10,163 bases of DNA, from positions 1 through 10,163 of the forward strand of contig JBJEQH010000153.1 in NCBI GenBank assembly GCA_051881655.1, written 5' to 3'. The number at the start of each line of letters is the position of its first letter. The first letter of the stretch is position 1. Shown here piece by piece: positions 1 to 6,637 of the stretch. The notes beneath the pieces are model-generated. The model saw only the letters and a program-made list of their open reading frames with translations, was not told where the DNA came from and searched no databases. The translations under genes were made by a program, and so were the position numbers. This stretch comes from Heritagella sp051881655. GTDB taxonomy: Bacteria; Bacillota; Clostridia; Oscillospirales; Acutalibacteraceae.

Positions 1-382
1 GTATACACAGCAGGCGGTTCGCGAGGGGATCAGCGGCACGGAGTACACCTATGAATACGTGTGTTCCGATGGCGTGCGGGATACAGTCTCGGTCACGGTA
101 GCGCCGGACGGGACCGTGGCGAGTTACTTTGCCCTGTACACCACAGCCGGCGGAATGACCCAGGCCGAAAAGGACCAACTGATGGCGATTCTGGATGAGC
201 ATGCCCGGCAGCAGTGCGAGGCCCTGGGAGACGAGAGTTATCGGGTGGAGGATCAGCTGTTCGGCTATGACGAGAGCGGCACGGCCTATGTGTGTGCCTC
301 AGTCCTCTATTCCGACGGAAGCGGGGAAATCGGCCGGGGCTATAATGTGTACGCCGACGGCCGGGTAGAACCCTGGAACTGA
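1..382 (+). CDS. 3' end of unrecognised protein (partial)
   Basis: This is the C-terminal part (about 126 residues) of a gene that begins before the window. The frame is open from base 2 and closes with TGA at 380-382. I do not recognise a family. The visible part is acidic and rich in Tyr, Thr, Gly and Ser. It alternates short beta-like stretches (SVTVAPDGTVASYFALY; AYVCASVLYSDGSGE; GYNVYADGRVEPWN) with one helical stretch (MTQAEKDQLMAILDEHARQQCEAL). The repeated 'x-DG-x-V' turns suggest a small beta-rich domain such as is found at the end of secreted or membrane-anchored Firmicutes proteins, but that is inference. A GTG at 59 could be read as a start, but the frame stays open and protein-like upstream of it, so a larger gene cut by the window edge is more likely. 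A terminator hairpin follows 32 bases after the stop. Confidence 0.7.
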   Translation, partial: YTQQAVREGISGTEYTYEYVCSDGVRDTVSVTVAPDGTVASYFALYTTAGGMTQAEKDQLMAILDEHARQQCEALGDESYRVEDQLFGYDESGTAYVCASVLYSDGSGEIGRGYNVYADGRVEPWN

Positions 383-414
383 GAAAACGGAAAAGCCTGT
401 CATGGAAAAAGCAG

Positions 415-446
415 AAGGGGGCCCGGGAAACCGGACCCCCTTTCTG
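415..446 (+). terminator. Intrinsic terminator of the left-edge gene
   Basis: A GC-rich hairpin has arms at 417-426 and 431-440: GGGGG pairs with CCCCC and CCGG with CCGG, with one C/A mismatch and a GAAA loop. TTTC follows. It lies just past the stop at 382. The U tract is short (three), so termination may be partial. Confidence 0.65.
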
Positions 447-450
447 GAGC

Positions 451-489
451 AAAAAAGAAAGCCGTGATGGATCATTCCATCACGGCTTT
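451..489 (-). terminator. Intrinsic terminator of tRNA-Ser
   Basis: A perfect 13-bp stem (458-470 with 477-489) closes a 6-nt loop (471-476). Read on the - strand it begins right after the tRNA CCA end. It is followed by a U-rich tail (TTTCTTTTTT, the complement of 451-460), the classical form of an intrinsic terminator. On the + strand the stem is followed by TTTT at 487-490 and could back up the preceding terminator. Confidence 0.85.
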
Positions 490-576
490 TGGCGGAGAGG
501 AAGCGACTCGAACGCTCAATGCCTTGTGGGCACACCACATTTCCAATGTGGCTCCTTACCATTAGAATACCTCTCC
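490..576 (-). tRNA. tRNA-Ser(GGA)
   Basis: On the - strand this is an 87-nt class II tRNA with encoded CCA (490-492) and discriminator G. The acceptor arms are GGAGAGG and CCTCTCC. The D stem is three pairs with a loop containing the GG pair. The anticodon stem is CCACA/TGTGG and the loop TTGGAAA gives anticodon GGA (542-544 on +), which reads UCC and UCU serine codons. The long variable arm (TGCC-CACAA-GGCA) is typical of serine tRNAs. The T arm is GAGCG-TTCGAGT-CGCTT. It is flanked by its own promoter and terminator and so looks like a single-gene transcription unit. Confidence 0.96.
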
Positions 577-617
577 ATGGCAATCTGTCGGGTGTGATTC
601 ACTCAGCGACGGGTATT

Positions 618-646
618 ATTATATCGCAGAGAAATGAAAAAAGCAA
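618..646 (-). promoter_or_regulatory. Promoter of tRNA-Ser
   Basis: On the - strand a consensus -10 TATAAT (618-623) is preceded at exactly 17 bp by TTGCTT (641-646), a partial -35. Transcription would start near 611, giving a leader of about 35 nt before the tRNA. Confidence 0.65.
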
Positions 647-678
647 GGGGAAAATAAAATTTTTTGAAAAATATTTCT

Positions 679-703
679 GCGGGCCGGTTTCCGGCCCGCT
701 TTT
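679..703. other. GC-rich inverted repeat between divergent promoters
   Basis: A perfect 9-bp inverted repeat (679-687 GCGGGCCGG, 691-699 CCGGCCCGC) has a 3-nt loop and is followed on + by TTTT (700-703). It has the form of an intrinsic terminator. However, no + strand gene ends here, because the nearest one stops at 382 and already has a terminator. It sits between the back-to-back promoters of tRNA-Ser and asnS. It may be an insulator, an operator, or the relic of a lost gene's terminator. Confidence 0.6.
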
Positions 704-705
704 GC

Positions 706-733
706 TTGCGAGTCCGAACTTTCGTGTTATAAT
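706..733 (+). promoter_or_regulatory. Promoter of the asnS-larEBC operon
   Basis: A perfect TATAAT (728-733) carries an extended -10 TG (725-726). TTGCGA (706-711) lies 16 bp upstream as the -35. Transcription should start near 740, giving a leader of about 60 nt before asnS. Confidence 0.75.
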
Positions 734-750
734 AGGGAAGGAAAACGGGG

Positions 751-770
751 AGAGGGCGGACTGCCCTTTT
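751..770 (+). promoter_or_regulatory. Short terminator-like hairpin in the asnS leader
   Basis: Within the predicted leader, AGAGGGC (751-757) can pair with GCCCTTT (763-769), including one G-U pair, around a 5-nt loop. The U run starts inside the 3' arm (767-770). This resembles a weak attenuator. The leader is too short for a T-box riboswitch, and I see no leader peptide. It may be only a 5' stem-loop. Confidence 0.3.
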
Positions 771-799
771 CTCAATGGAAATGAAGGAGTTAGGAAGCT

Positions 800-2194
800 A
801 TGAATCGAACCGAAATTGCGGCGCTGTACGCCGATGCGCAGCCCTTCGGCGGGAAAACGGTGACGGTGTGCGGCTGGGTCCGCTCGATCCGCGACAGCAA
901 GGCGCTGGGCTTTATCGACCTGAACGATGGCAGCTGCTTTAAGGGTGTGCAGATTGTCTTCGAAGACGGGAAAGTGGACAACTTCCACGAGATTGCCAAA
1001 CAGAATGTGGGGTGCGCCCTGCGCGTTACGGGGGAAGTGTTGCTGACCCCGCAGGCCAAGCAGCCCTTTGAAATCCATGCCCGTGAAATTGTGGTCGAGG
1101 GGCCGAGCACGCCGGAGTACCCGCTGCAGAAAAAGCGCCACAGCATGGAGTATCTGCGCACCATCGCCCATCTGCGCCCGCGCACCAATACGTTCAGCGC
1201 GGCGTTCCGGGTGCGCTCGGCGGCGGCCTTTGCCATTCATAAATTCTTCCAGGAGCGCGGCTTTGTTTACGCCCATACGCCCCTGATCACCGGCAGCGAC
1301 TGCGAGGGCGCCGGCGAGATGTTCCATGTGACCACCCTGGATCTGGAAAATCCGCCCCGTACCGAGGACGGCAAAGTGGACTACAAAGAGGATTTCTTCC
1401 AGAAGCCCACGTCTCTGACCGTCTCCGGTCAGCTGGAGGCCGAGTGCATGGCCATGGCATTTGGAAAGGTGTATACGTTTGGGCCCACCTTCCGCGCCGA
1501 GAAGTCCTACACCCAGCGCCATGCGGCGGAATTCTGGATGATCGAACCGGAAATGGCATTCTGCGACCTGCAGGAGGACATGGAAGTTGCCAAGGATATG
1601 ATCCAGTATGTCATCCGTTATGTGATGGATACCTGCCCGCAGGATCTGGCTTTCTTCAATCAGTTCATGGACAAGGGATTGCTCCAGCGGCTGGAGCATG
1701 TGGCCACCAGTGATTTTGCCAAGGTCACATACACCGAGGCCATTGAAATTCTGGAAAAGCACAATGATGCCTTTGAGTATAAGGTCCAGTGGGGCAGCGA
1801 TCTGCAGACCGAGCACGAGAAGTACCTGACCGAGCAGATTTTCGGCAAGCCCGTGTTCGTAACGGATTACCCCAAGGAGATCAAGGCTTTCTATATGCGC
1901 CAGAATGACGATGGAAAAACGGTGGCGGCGGTGGATATGCTGGTGCCCGGAATCGGCGAGATCATCGGCGGCAGCCAGAGAGAGGAGCGCCTGGATGTCC
2001 TCACAGCCCGCATGGACGAGCTGGGTCTGAACCAGGAGGACTACTGGTGGTATCTGGATCTGCGGCGTTACGGCGGCGCCAAGCACGCCGGCTTCGGTCT
2101 GGGATTCGAGCGGCTGATTATGTATTTGACCGGGATCCCGAATATCCGCGACGTACTGCCCTTCCCGCGCACCACGGGCACGGCGGAGTTCTGA
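800..2194 (+). CDS. asnS: Asparaginyl-tRNA synthetase
   Basis: AsnRS charges tRNA-Asn with asparagine in the cytoplasm using ATP. The 464-residue product matches the usual bacterial AsnRS length of about 465. The N-terminal OB fold that binds the anticodon covers roughly residues 20-100 (VTVCGWVRSIRDSKALGFIDL). The class II catalytic core follows. Motif 2 is at 231-250, with FRAE 231-234 and the conserved RHAAEFWMIEPE run. Motif 3 is GFGLGFERL at 431-439, with Arg438 as the ATP-binding arginine. The ending IPNIRDVLPFPRTTGTAEF is typical of AsnRS rather than AspRS. An AAGGAG site (784-789) lies 10 nt before the ATG. It is the first gene of a four-gene operon. Its TGA is separated by one base from the larE ATG, so a housekeeping enzyme and cofactor genes share a transcript. 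Confidence 0.97.
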   Translation: MNRTEIAALYADAQPFGGKTVTVCGWVRSIRDSKALGFIDLNDGSCFKGVQIVFEDGKVDNFHEIAKQNVGCALRVTGEVLLTPQAKQPFEIHAREIVVEGPSTPEYPLQKKRHSMEYLRTIAHLRPRTNTFSAAFRVRSAAAFAIHKFFQERGFVYAHTPLITGSDCEGAGEMFHVTTLDLENPPRTEDGKVDYKEDFFQKPTSLTVSGQLEAECMAMAFGKVYTFGPTFRAEKSYTQRHAAEFWMIEPEMAFCDLQEDMEVAKDMIQYVIRYVMDTCPQDLAFFNQFMDKGLLQRLEHVATSDFAKVTYTEAIEILEKHNDAFEYKVQWGSDLQTEHEKYLTEQIFGKPVFVTDYPKEIKAFYMRQNDDGKTVAAVDMLVPGIGEIIGGSQREERLDVLTARMDELGLNQEDYWWYLDLRRYGGAKHAGFGLGFERLIMYLTGIPNIRDVLPFPRTTGTAEF

Positions 2195-2195
2195 T

Positions 2196-3041
2196 ATGAG
2201 CGCGCCATTGGAAAGGCTGCGACTTTTGCTGCAGCCGCTTTGCCGTCAGGGGCTGTGCCTGGCGTTTTCTGGCGGAGTGGACAGCGCGGTGGTTCTGGCG
2301 GCGGCCGTCTCGATCCCCACGGAAAAGCCGGTGCAGGCGGTACTGTTTGCCACCCAGCTGCACCCGCCTGCCGAGGAGAAGGAAGCGGAAAAGCTGTGCC
2401 GGGAGATGGGAACCACCCTGACCGTTCTGCGCGTGAATGAGTTTTCGGATCCCTGTATTCTGCAGAACCCGGTGGACCGGTGCTATCACTGCAAAAAGCT
2501 GCTGTTTACCACGCTGCGCCGCCATGCACAGCAGCTTGCCTATCCCCATTGTGCCGATGGCACCAATGCGGATGACCTGCTGCAGTACCGGCCGGGGCTG
2601 AAGGCGCTGACCGAGCTTTCCATTATCAGCCCGCTGGCTCAGTGCGGCTTTTCAAAGGCCCAGGTGCGCGCGCTGGCATCAGAGCTGGGGCTGTCGGTGC
2701 AGGCAAAGCCCAGCTCGCCCTGTCTGGCGACCCGCCTTCCCTATAACACCCCCATCACCCGCGGGGCCCTCTCACAGATCGCCCGGGGAGAAGCCGGACT
2801 GCGGTCCCTGGGCTTTGCGGGCTGCCGGGTGCGCCTGCACGGGAATATTGCCCGGGTGGAAATTCCCCTCGTCGATTTTCCGCGCTTTTTGCAGCAGCGG
2901 GAGGCGGTTGTTTCCATGATGAAAGGAATTGGGTTTGCCTATGTGACCCTGGACCTGGAAGGGTTCCGGTCGGGCAGTATGGATGAACCCCTCGGCCTGA
3001 AGAAGCAGGCCGGGTCAGGAGAGGAGACCAAAAGAACGTGA
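2196..3041 (+). CDS. larE: ATP-dependent sulfur transferase LarE (NPN cofactor)
   Basis: LarE adenylates the carboxylates of pyridinium-3,5-biscarboxylic acid mononucleotide (P2CMN) and converts them to thiocarboxylates, a sulfur step in making the nickel-pincer nucleotide. The product has 281 residues. It has a PP-loop at 25-30 (SGGVDS) in the ATP-pyrophosphatase fold, the LarE signature RCYHCKKLLF (95-104), DGTNADD (121-127) and YRPGLKALTE (131-140), and the conserved KPSSPCLATR (171-180). Cys176 corresponds to the sacrificial cysteine of Lactiplantibacillus LarE. Cys96 and Cys99 are also present, the pattern I associate with LarE proteins that hold a [4Fe-4S] cluster instead of losing the cysteine sulfur. 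A GGCGGAG site (2182-2188) inside the end of asnS serves the ATG, and the gene overlaps larB by four bases. Confidence 0.94.
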   Translation: MSAPLERLRLLLQPLCRQGLCLAFSGGVDSAVVLAAAVSIPTEKPVQAVLFATQLHPPAEEKEAEKLCREMGTTLTVLRVNEFSDPCILQNPVDRCYHCKKLLFTTLRRHAQQLAYPHCADGTNADDLLQYRPGLKALTELSIISPLAQCGFSKAQVRALASELGLSVQAKPSSPCLATRLPYNTPITRGALSQIARGEAGLRSLGFAGCRVRLHGNIARVEIPLVDFPRFLQQREAVVSMMKGIGFAYVTLDLEGFRSGSMDEPLGLKKQAGSGEETKRT

Positions 3042-3805
3042 AAACCGAAGATTTGCTGCGGGCCGTGCAGGAAGGATCCTGTACCGTGGAAGATGCGATG
3101 GAACAGCTGAAAACACTGCCGTATGAGAACATGGGGTATGCCCGGCTGGATCACCACCGCGCGCTGCGCACCGGATTTCCCGAGGTGATTTTCAGTCAGG
3201 GGAAAACCGTTGCCCACATGGCCGAGATTTTTCAGCATTTATATCAGCGCAGCGGGACCGTGCTGGCCACCCGCACCAGCGGTGAGCAGTACCAGGCGGT
3301 CCGGGCTCTGGTTCCGCAGGTGGAGTACAATGAGATGGCCCGCACGGTGACGGTGGGGATGAAGCCGGAATCGGAGCGTCTGGGATTGATTGCCGTGTGT
3401 ACCGGCGGTACGGCGGATATCCCCGTGGCGGAGGAGGCGGCGGTTACCGCCGAGATGTGCGGGGCGCGGGTGCTGCGGGTCTATGATATCGGCGTGTCGG
3501 GCCTGCACCGGCTTTTGTCGGCCCTGCCGGAGATTCGCCATGCCAATGCCATTGTGGCCGTGGCCGGGATGGAGGGGGCGCTGGCCTCTGTATTGGCCGG
3601 GCAGGTGGATAAACCGGTGATCGCGGTACCCACCAGCGTGGGGTACGGCGCCAATTTCGGCGGCCTGTCGGCGCTTTTGACCATGGTGAATTCCTGTGCA
3701 GCGGGGATCAGCGTGGTGAATATCGACAACGGATTTGGCGGCGGCTACCAGGCAGCCCAGATTAACCGGCTGGTATGCATGGCGAAGAGGGAGGAGACAA
3801 CGTAA
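3038..3805 (+). CDS. larB: P2CMN synthase LarB (NPN cofactor)
   Basis: LarB carboxylates the pyridinium ring of nicotinic acid adenine dinucleotide and cleaves the phosphoanhydride, releasing AMP and P2CMN. This is the first committed step of the nickel-pincer cofactor. The 255-residue length is normal for LarB. Family signatures are YARLDHHRALRTGFPEVIF (34-52), the PurE-like core with CTGGTADIPVAEEA (121-134), VYDIGVSGLHRL (148-159), VAGMEGALASVLAG (175-188) and PTSVGYGANFGG (198-209). It ends with NSCAAGISVVNIDNGFGGG (218-236). Cys220 sits where the catalytic cysteine (Cys221 in Lactiplantibacillus) forms a covalent link to the substrate. The start is GTG in a 4-nt GTGA overlap with larE, with AGGAG at 3022-3026. 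The stop TAA shares its last base with the larC ATG. Confidence 0.95.
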   Translation: MKTEDLLRAVQEGSCTVEDAMEQLKTLPYENMGYARLDHHRALRTGFPEVIFSQGKTVAHMAEIFQHLYQRSGTVLATRTSGEQYQAVRALVPQVEYNEMARTVTVGMKPESERLGLIAVCTGGTADIPVAEEAAVTAEMCGARVLRVYDIGVSGLHRLLSALPEIRHANAIVAVAGMEGALASVLAGQVDKPVIAVPTSVGYGANFGGLSALLTMVNSCAAGISVVNIDNGFGGGYQAAQINRLVCMAKREETT

Positions 3806-5103
3806 TGAAAAACTTGTATTTGGAGTGCTATTCCGGCATCAGCGGGGATATGACGGTGGCGGCCCTGCTGGATCTGGGTGCCAGTGAGGAAAAGCTGCGC
3901 CATGCTCTTGACAGCCTGCAGGTGGACGGATATACCCTGAAAATCAGCCGGGTGAATAAAATGGGGATTATGGCCACTGATTTTGATGTGATTCTGGATG
4001 GGGAATCGCACGACCACGAACATCCTCACGATCATGAACATCCTCACGATCATGAACATCCTCACGATCATGAACATCCCCACGACCATGAACACCCCCA
4101 TGACCACGAGCACCCCCACGATCACGTACACCGCGGCCTGCGGGAGATCACGGAAATCATCGAGAAAGGGGATTTAACCCCCCGTGCCCGGGAAATGGCC
4201 CTGCGCGTGTTCCGGGTGCTGGCCGAGGCGGAAGGGCTGGTGCACGGAAAACCACCGGAGGAAGTGCATTTCCACGAAGTGGGAGCGGTGGATTCCATCG
4301 TGGATATCGTGGGGGCCTGCGTGTGTCTGGATGATCTGGGGATTGACCGGATCTGCCACAGCGAGGTATTCGAGGGAACGGGCTGGGTAAACTGTGCCCA
4401 TGGCCGCATGCCGGTTCCGGCCCCGGCGGTGATGCAGTTGGCCCAAAAAGCGGGCTTCCCCCTGCGCATTACGGGGACCCGCGGGGAAATGGTGACCCCC
4501 ACCGGTGCGGCAATTTTGGCGGCTTTGGCAGAGGAAAATGCGGTGCCCGCTTCGTTTACCGTAAAACGGGTGGGAATCGGCGCAGGGAAAAAGGATTTTG
4601 ACCACGCCAACATCCTGCGCGCCATGCTGATTGAGAGCGGAGAAGAGACCGGAGCGAACTTTTTTGAAGCGAAGCCCGTAATGGAATTGCAGTGCAATAT
4701 CGACGATGCCACCGGGGAAGAGCTGGCCCTCTGCCGCGAGCATCTGCTCGCAGCCGGTGCGCTGGATGCCGCTTTCCAGCCGCTGTATATGAAAAAGGGC
4801 CGGCCGGCCTGGCTGTTCACCGTTCTCTGCCGTCCGGGAGAAGAGGAGACGATGGCGGAAATCCTCTTTTCCGAGACCACGGCCATCGGGGTGCGCTACA
4901 GCGAGAAAAAGCGCTTTGCCATGCAGCGCCGGCAGAAAACCGTACAAACCCCCTATGGCGAAGTGGCGGTCAAGATATGCCGGTACGGAGACATCGAAAA
5001 AGCATATGCGGAGTATGATTCGGCCCGGCAGGCTTCCGAATCGGCCAGGGTATCCCTGCGCGAAGTGATGCAGGCGGCGGTATGGGCAGCCAGAGGAAAC
5101 TAA
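3805..5103 (+). CDS. larC: Nickel insertase LarC with His-rich insert (NPN cofactor)
   Basis: LarC inserts nickel into the dithiolated pyridinium mononucleotide in a CTP-dependent cyclometallation, completing the nickel-pincer cofactor. The 432-residue product begins with MKNLYLECYSGISGDM and has the family signature HFHEVGAVDSIVDI (155-168), PTGAA near 233, and CNIDDATGEE (297-306) opening the C-terminal domain. Residues 69-110 are seven tandem hexapeptides of HDHEHP type, 21 histidines in 42 residues, which probably bind or store nickel. The gene is one unbroken frame, unlike Lactiplantibacillus larC, where larC1 and larC2 are joined by programmed frameshift. I chose the ATG at 3805 over the in-frame ATG at 3775. 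The first fits the family N-terminus, overlaps the larB stop as TAATG, and has GAGGAG at 3791-3796. It is the last gene of the operon. No clear terminator follows. Confidence 0.95.
   Translation: MKNLYLECYSGISGDMTVAALLDLGASEEKLRHALDSLQVDGYTLKISRVNKMGIMATDFDVILDGESHDHEHPHDHEHPHDHEHPHDHEHPHDHEHPHDHEHPHDHVHRGLREITEIIEKGDLTPRAREMALRVFRVLAEAEGLVHGKPPEEVHFHEVGAVDSIVDIVGACVCLDDLGIDRICHSEVFEGTGWVNCAHGRMPVPAPAVMQLAQKAGFPLRITGTRGEMVTPTGAAILAALAEENAVPASFTVKRVGIGAGKKDFDHANILRAMLIESGEETGANFFEAKPVMELQCNIDDATGEELALCREHLLAAGALDAAFQPLYMKKGRPAWLFTVLCRPGEEETMAEILFSETTAIGVRYSEKKRFAMQRRQKTVQTPYGEVAVKICRYGDIEKAYAEYDSARQASESARVSLREVMQAAVWAARGN
4009..4134 (+). repeat. Seven-copy 18-bp tandem repeat coding His-rich hexapeptides
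   Basis: Seven consecutive 18-bp units lie in frame within larC. Units 1-6 encode HDHEHP and unit 7 encodes HDHVHR. Units 2 and 3 are identical in DNA and unit 4 differs only in its last base, while units 1 and 5-7 carry synonymous changes. This gradient points to recent duplication of the middle units by slippage, with the protein sequence held constant by selection. Confidence 0.95.
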
Positions 5104-5186
5104 AGAGCAAAAGAGACAAAGTTTCCCCCTGTTTTTGGAAAGAATCTTGGCAAAAGAAGAATAATTGCATAAAATGAATCAAAAAC

Positions 5187-5215
5187 TTGCATTTTCCTCC
5201 AGGGTAGCGTAGAAT
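5187..5215 (+). promoter_or_regulatory. Promoter of the aminotransferase gene
   Basis: TTGCAT (5187-5192) and TAGAAT (5210-5215) are separated by exactly 17 bp in an AT-rich stretch. Transcription would start near 5222, leaving a leader of about 60 nt. The remainder of 5104-5280 shows no gene and no convincing terminator for larC. Confidence 0.65.
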
Positions 5216-5280
5216 AGCAGAGGAAAAATGAAAGAAATAAAATCCTTGATTTCAAATTTAGCAAAGGGGAATCAGGTAGA

Positions 5281-6561
5281 ATGAGTGATTCGCTGATCAG
5301 CCGTGAGGCATTACGGAAAGAAAAAGAAGAATTGCAGCGCGCCTTTGAGGCCTTTAAGGCACAGGGGCTCTCGCTGAACATGGCGCGCGGAAAGCCGAGC
5401 GCCGAGCAGATCCGTCTGTCGGATGATTTCCTGACCATGGTAACCCCGGAAGATGATTTTCAGGCGGGGGGACTGGATATCCGCAATTACGGGCAGCCCG
5501 AGGGGATTCCTGCGGCGCGCAAGCTGCTGGGGGACTTGCTCGGCGTGCCGGAGGAGCTGGTGCTGATTGGCACCAACAGCAGCCTGAACCTGATGTTCGA
5601 CACGGTCACCTATGGATATACCAAGGGATTCTCCGGGTGCGAACCGTGGTGCCGGCAGGAGAACGCGGCGTTTTTGTGCCCGGTTCCCGGCTATGACCGG
5701 CATTTTGCCATTACCGAGCACTACGGGATCCGGATGATCCCCATTCCCATGACGGAAACCGGGCCGGATATGGATCAGGTGGAAGCGTACGTGGAGAAGG
5801 ATCCCTGTGTGAAGGGGATGTGGTGCGTTCCCAAGTATTCGAACCCCGGCGGCGTGACTTACAGCGAGGAGACCGTGCGCCGCATCGCCTCGTTAAAGCC
5901 CGCGGCCAAGGACTTCCGCGTGTACTGGGATAACGCCTATGTGGTGCATGACCTGTATGAGGAAGAGGACACGCTGCTGAATTTTTATGAGGAGTGCTGC
6001 CGTGCCGGGAACCCGGAACTGGGAATTCAGTTCTGCTCATTTGCCAAAATTCTCTATCCCAGCAGCGGCATCTCCGCGATGGCGGCCGGACCGGAGACAA
6101 CCAAAGAGATGCAGCGCCATTTTTCCTTCCAGACGATTGGCCGTGATAAGGTCAACCAGCTGCGCTGCGTCAAATACTTCCGGGATACTGAGGGAATTAA
6201 AGCCCATATGAAGAAACACGCCGCGATCCTGCGCCCGAAATTTGAGGCGGTTCTCGCCATTCTGGAAGAAGAGCTGGGGGGCCGGAATGTCGCTTCCTGG
6301 AGCCATCCGCGGGGCGGTTACTTTATCAGCGTGGATGTGCTGCCCGGCTGTGCCAAGCGGGTGGTGGCTCTCTGTAAAGAGGGCGGCGTGACGATGACCG
6401 GCGCCGGGGCTGCTTTCCCCTATAAACAGGACCCCAATGACAGCAATATCCGCGTGGCGCCCTCGCTGCCGCCGGTGGCGGATTTGAAAAAGGCCATGGA
6501 GCTGTTCTGCCTCTGTGTCCGGCTGGCTGCCGTGGAAAAGCAATTGGGAGAGCTCTCCTGA
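5281..6561 (+). CDS. PLP-dependent aminotransferase, class I fold (MocR-like aspartate aminotransferase group)
   Basis: The 426-residue product has the fold-type I aminotransferase layout and resembles the long 'aminotransferase MocR' family, which includes the subgroup Ic aspartate aminotransferases of Actinobacteria. N-terminal LNMARGKPS (32-40) and DIRNYGQPEGIPAARKLL (66-83) are typical of that group. Asn188 in SNPGG, Asp217 in WDNAY (which contacts the PLP ring nitrogen) and Tyr220 are in the expected order. Lys256 in SFAKILYPSSG is the Schiff-base lysine. Arg391 in NIRVAPS is placed to bind the substrate carboxylate. It therefore probably transfers amino groups between an amino acid such as aspartate and a 2-oxoacid in the cytoplasm, but the exact substrate cannot be read here. 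It has its own promoter, an AAAGGGG ribosome site (5263-5269) and a terminator, so it appears monocistronic. Confidence 0.9.
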   Translation: MSDSLISREALRKEKEELQRAFEAFKAQGLSLNMARGKPSAEQIRLSDDFLTMVTPEDDFQAGGLDIRNYGQPEGIPAARKLLGDLLGVPEELVLIGTNSSLNLMFDTVTYGYTKGFSGCEPWCRQENAAFLCPVPGYDRHFAITEHYGIRMIPIPMTETGPDMDQVEAYVEKDPCVKGMWCVPKYSNPGGVTYSEETVRRIASLKPAAKDFRVYWDNAYVVHDLYEEEDTLLNFYEECCRAGNPELGIQFCSFAKILYPSSGISAMAAGPETTKEMQRHFSFQTIGRDKVNQLRCVKYFRDTEGIKAHMKKHAAILRPKFEAVLAILEEELGGRNVASWSHPRGGYFISVDVLPGCAKRVVALCKEGGVTMTGAGAAFPYKQDPNDSNIRVAPSLPPVADLKKAMELFCLCVRLAAVEKQLGELS

Positions 6562-6591
6562 TCCCGCATAGAAAAATTTGCAAAAGAAAAA

Positions 6592-6637
6592 GGCCGTCTG
6601 TTTTTCGGAAAACCGAAGAGCAGGCGGCCCTTTTTAT
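6592..6637. terminator. Bidirectional terminator between convergent genes
   Basis: A 9-bp stem (6592-6600 with 6621-6629, one G-U pair) encloses a second small hairpin (TTCGG 6604-6608 with CCGAA 6613-6617). It is followed on + by CTTTTTATT and on - by TTTTTCTTTT (complement of 6582-6591). It therefore ends the aminotransferase transcript from the left and the phosphatidyltransferase transcript from the right. The stop codon of the latter (6634-6636) lies inside the + strand U tract. Confidence 0.85.

Noticed and set aside
599..2086. 495-codon open frame on the - strand opposite asnS
   Set aside because: It is a shadow of asnS, whose motifs are complete. The reverse frame stays open because of GC-rich third positions and has no family signature.
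3775..3804. Upstream ATG for larC at 3775
   Set aside because: The extra ten residues do not fit the LarC N-terminus, and the ATG at 3805 has a well-placed ribosome site and the usual stop-start overlap.
3745..4131. Frame on the - strand that looks like a hydrophobic, membrane-like repeat protein
   Set aside because: The Met/Val/Phe-rich repeats are only the reverse complement of the His-codon repeat in larC.
4009..4134. Tandem repeat considered as a CRISPR array or iteron cluster
   Set aside because: The 18-bp units abut without spacers and keep codon phase within larC, so this is a coding repeat.
5104..5160. Terminator after larC
   Set aside because: Only a 5-bp stem (5122-5126 with 5137-5141) with a 10-nt loop and no U tract can be drawn, too weak to call.
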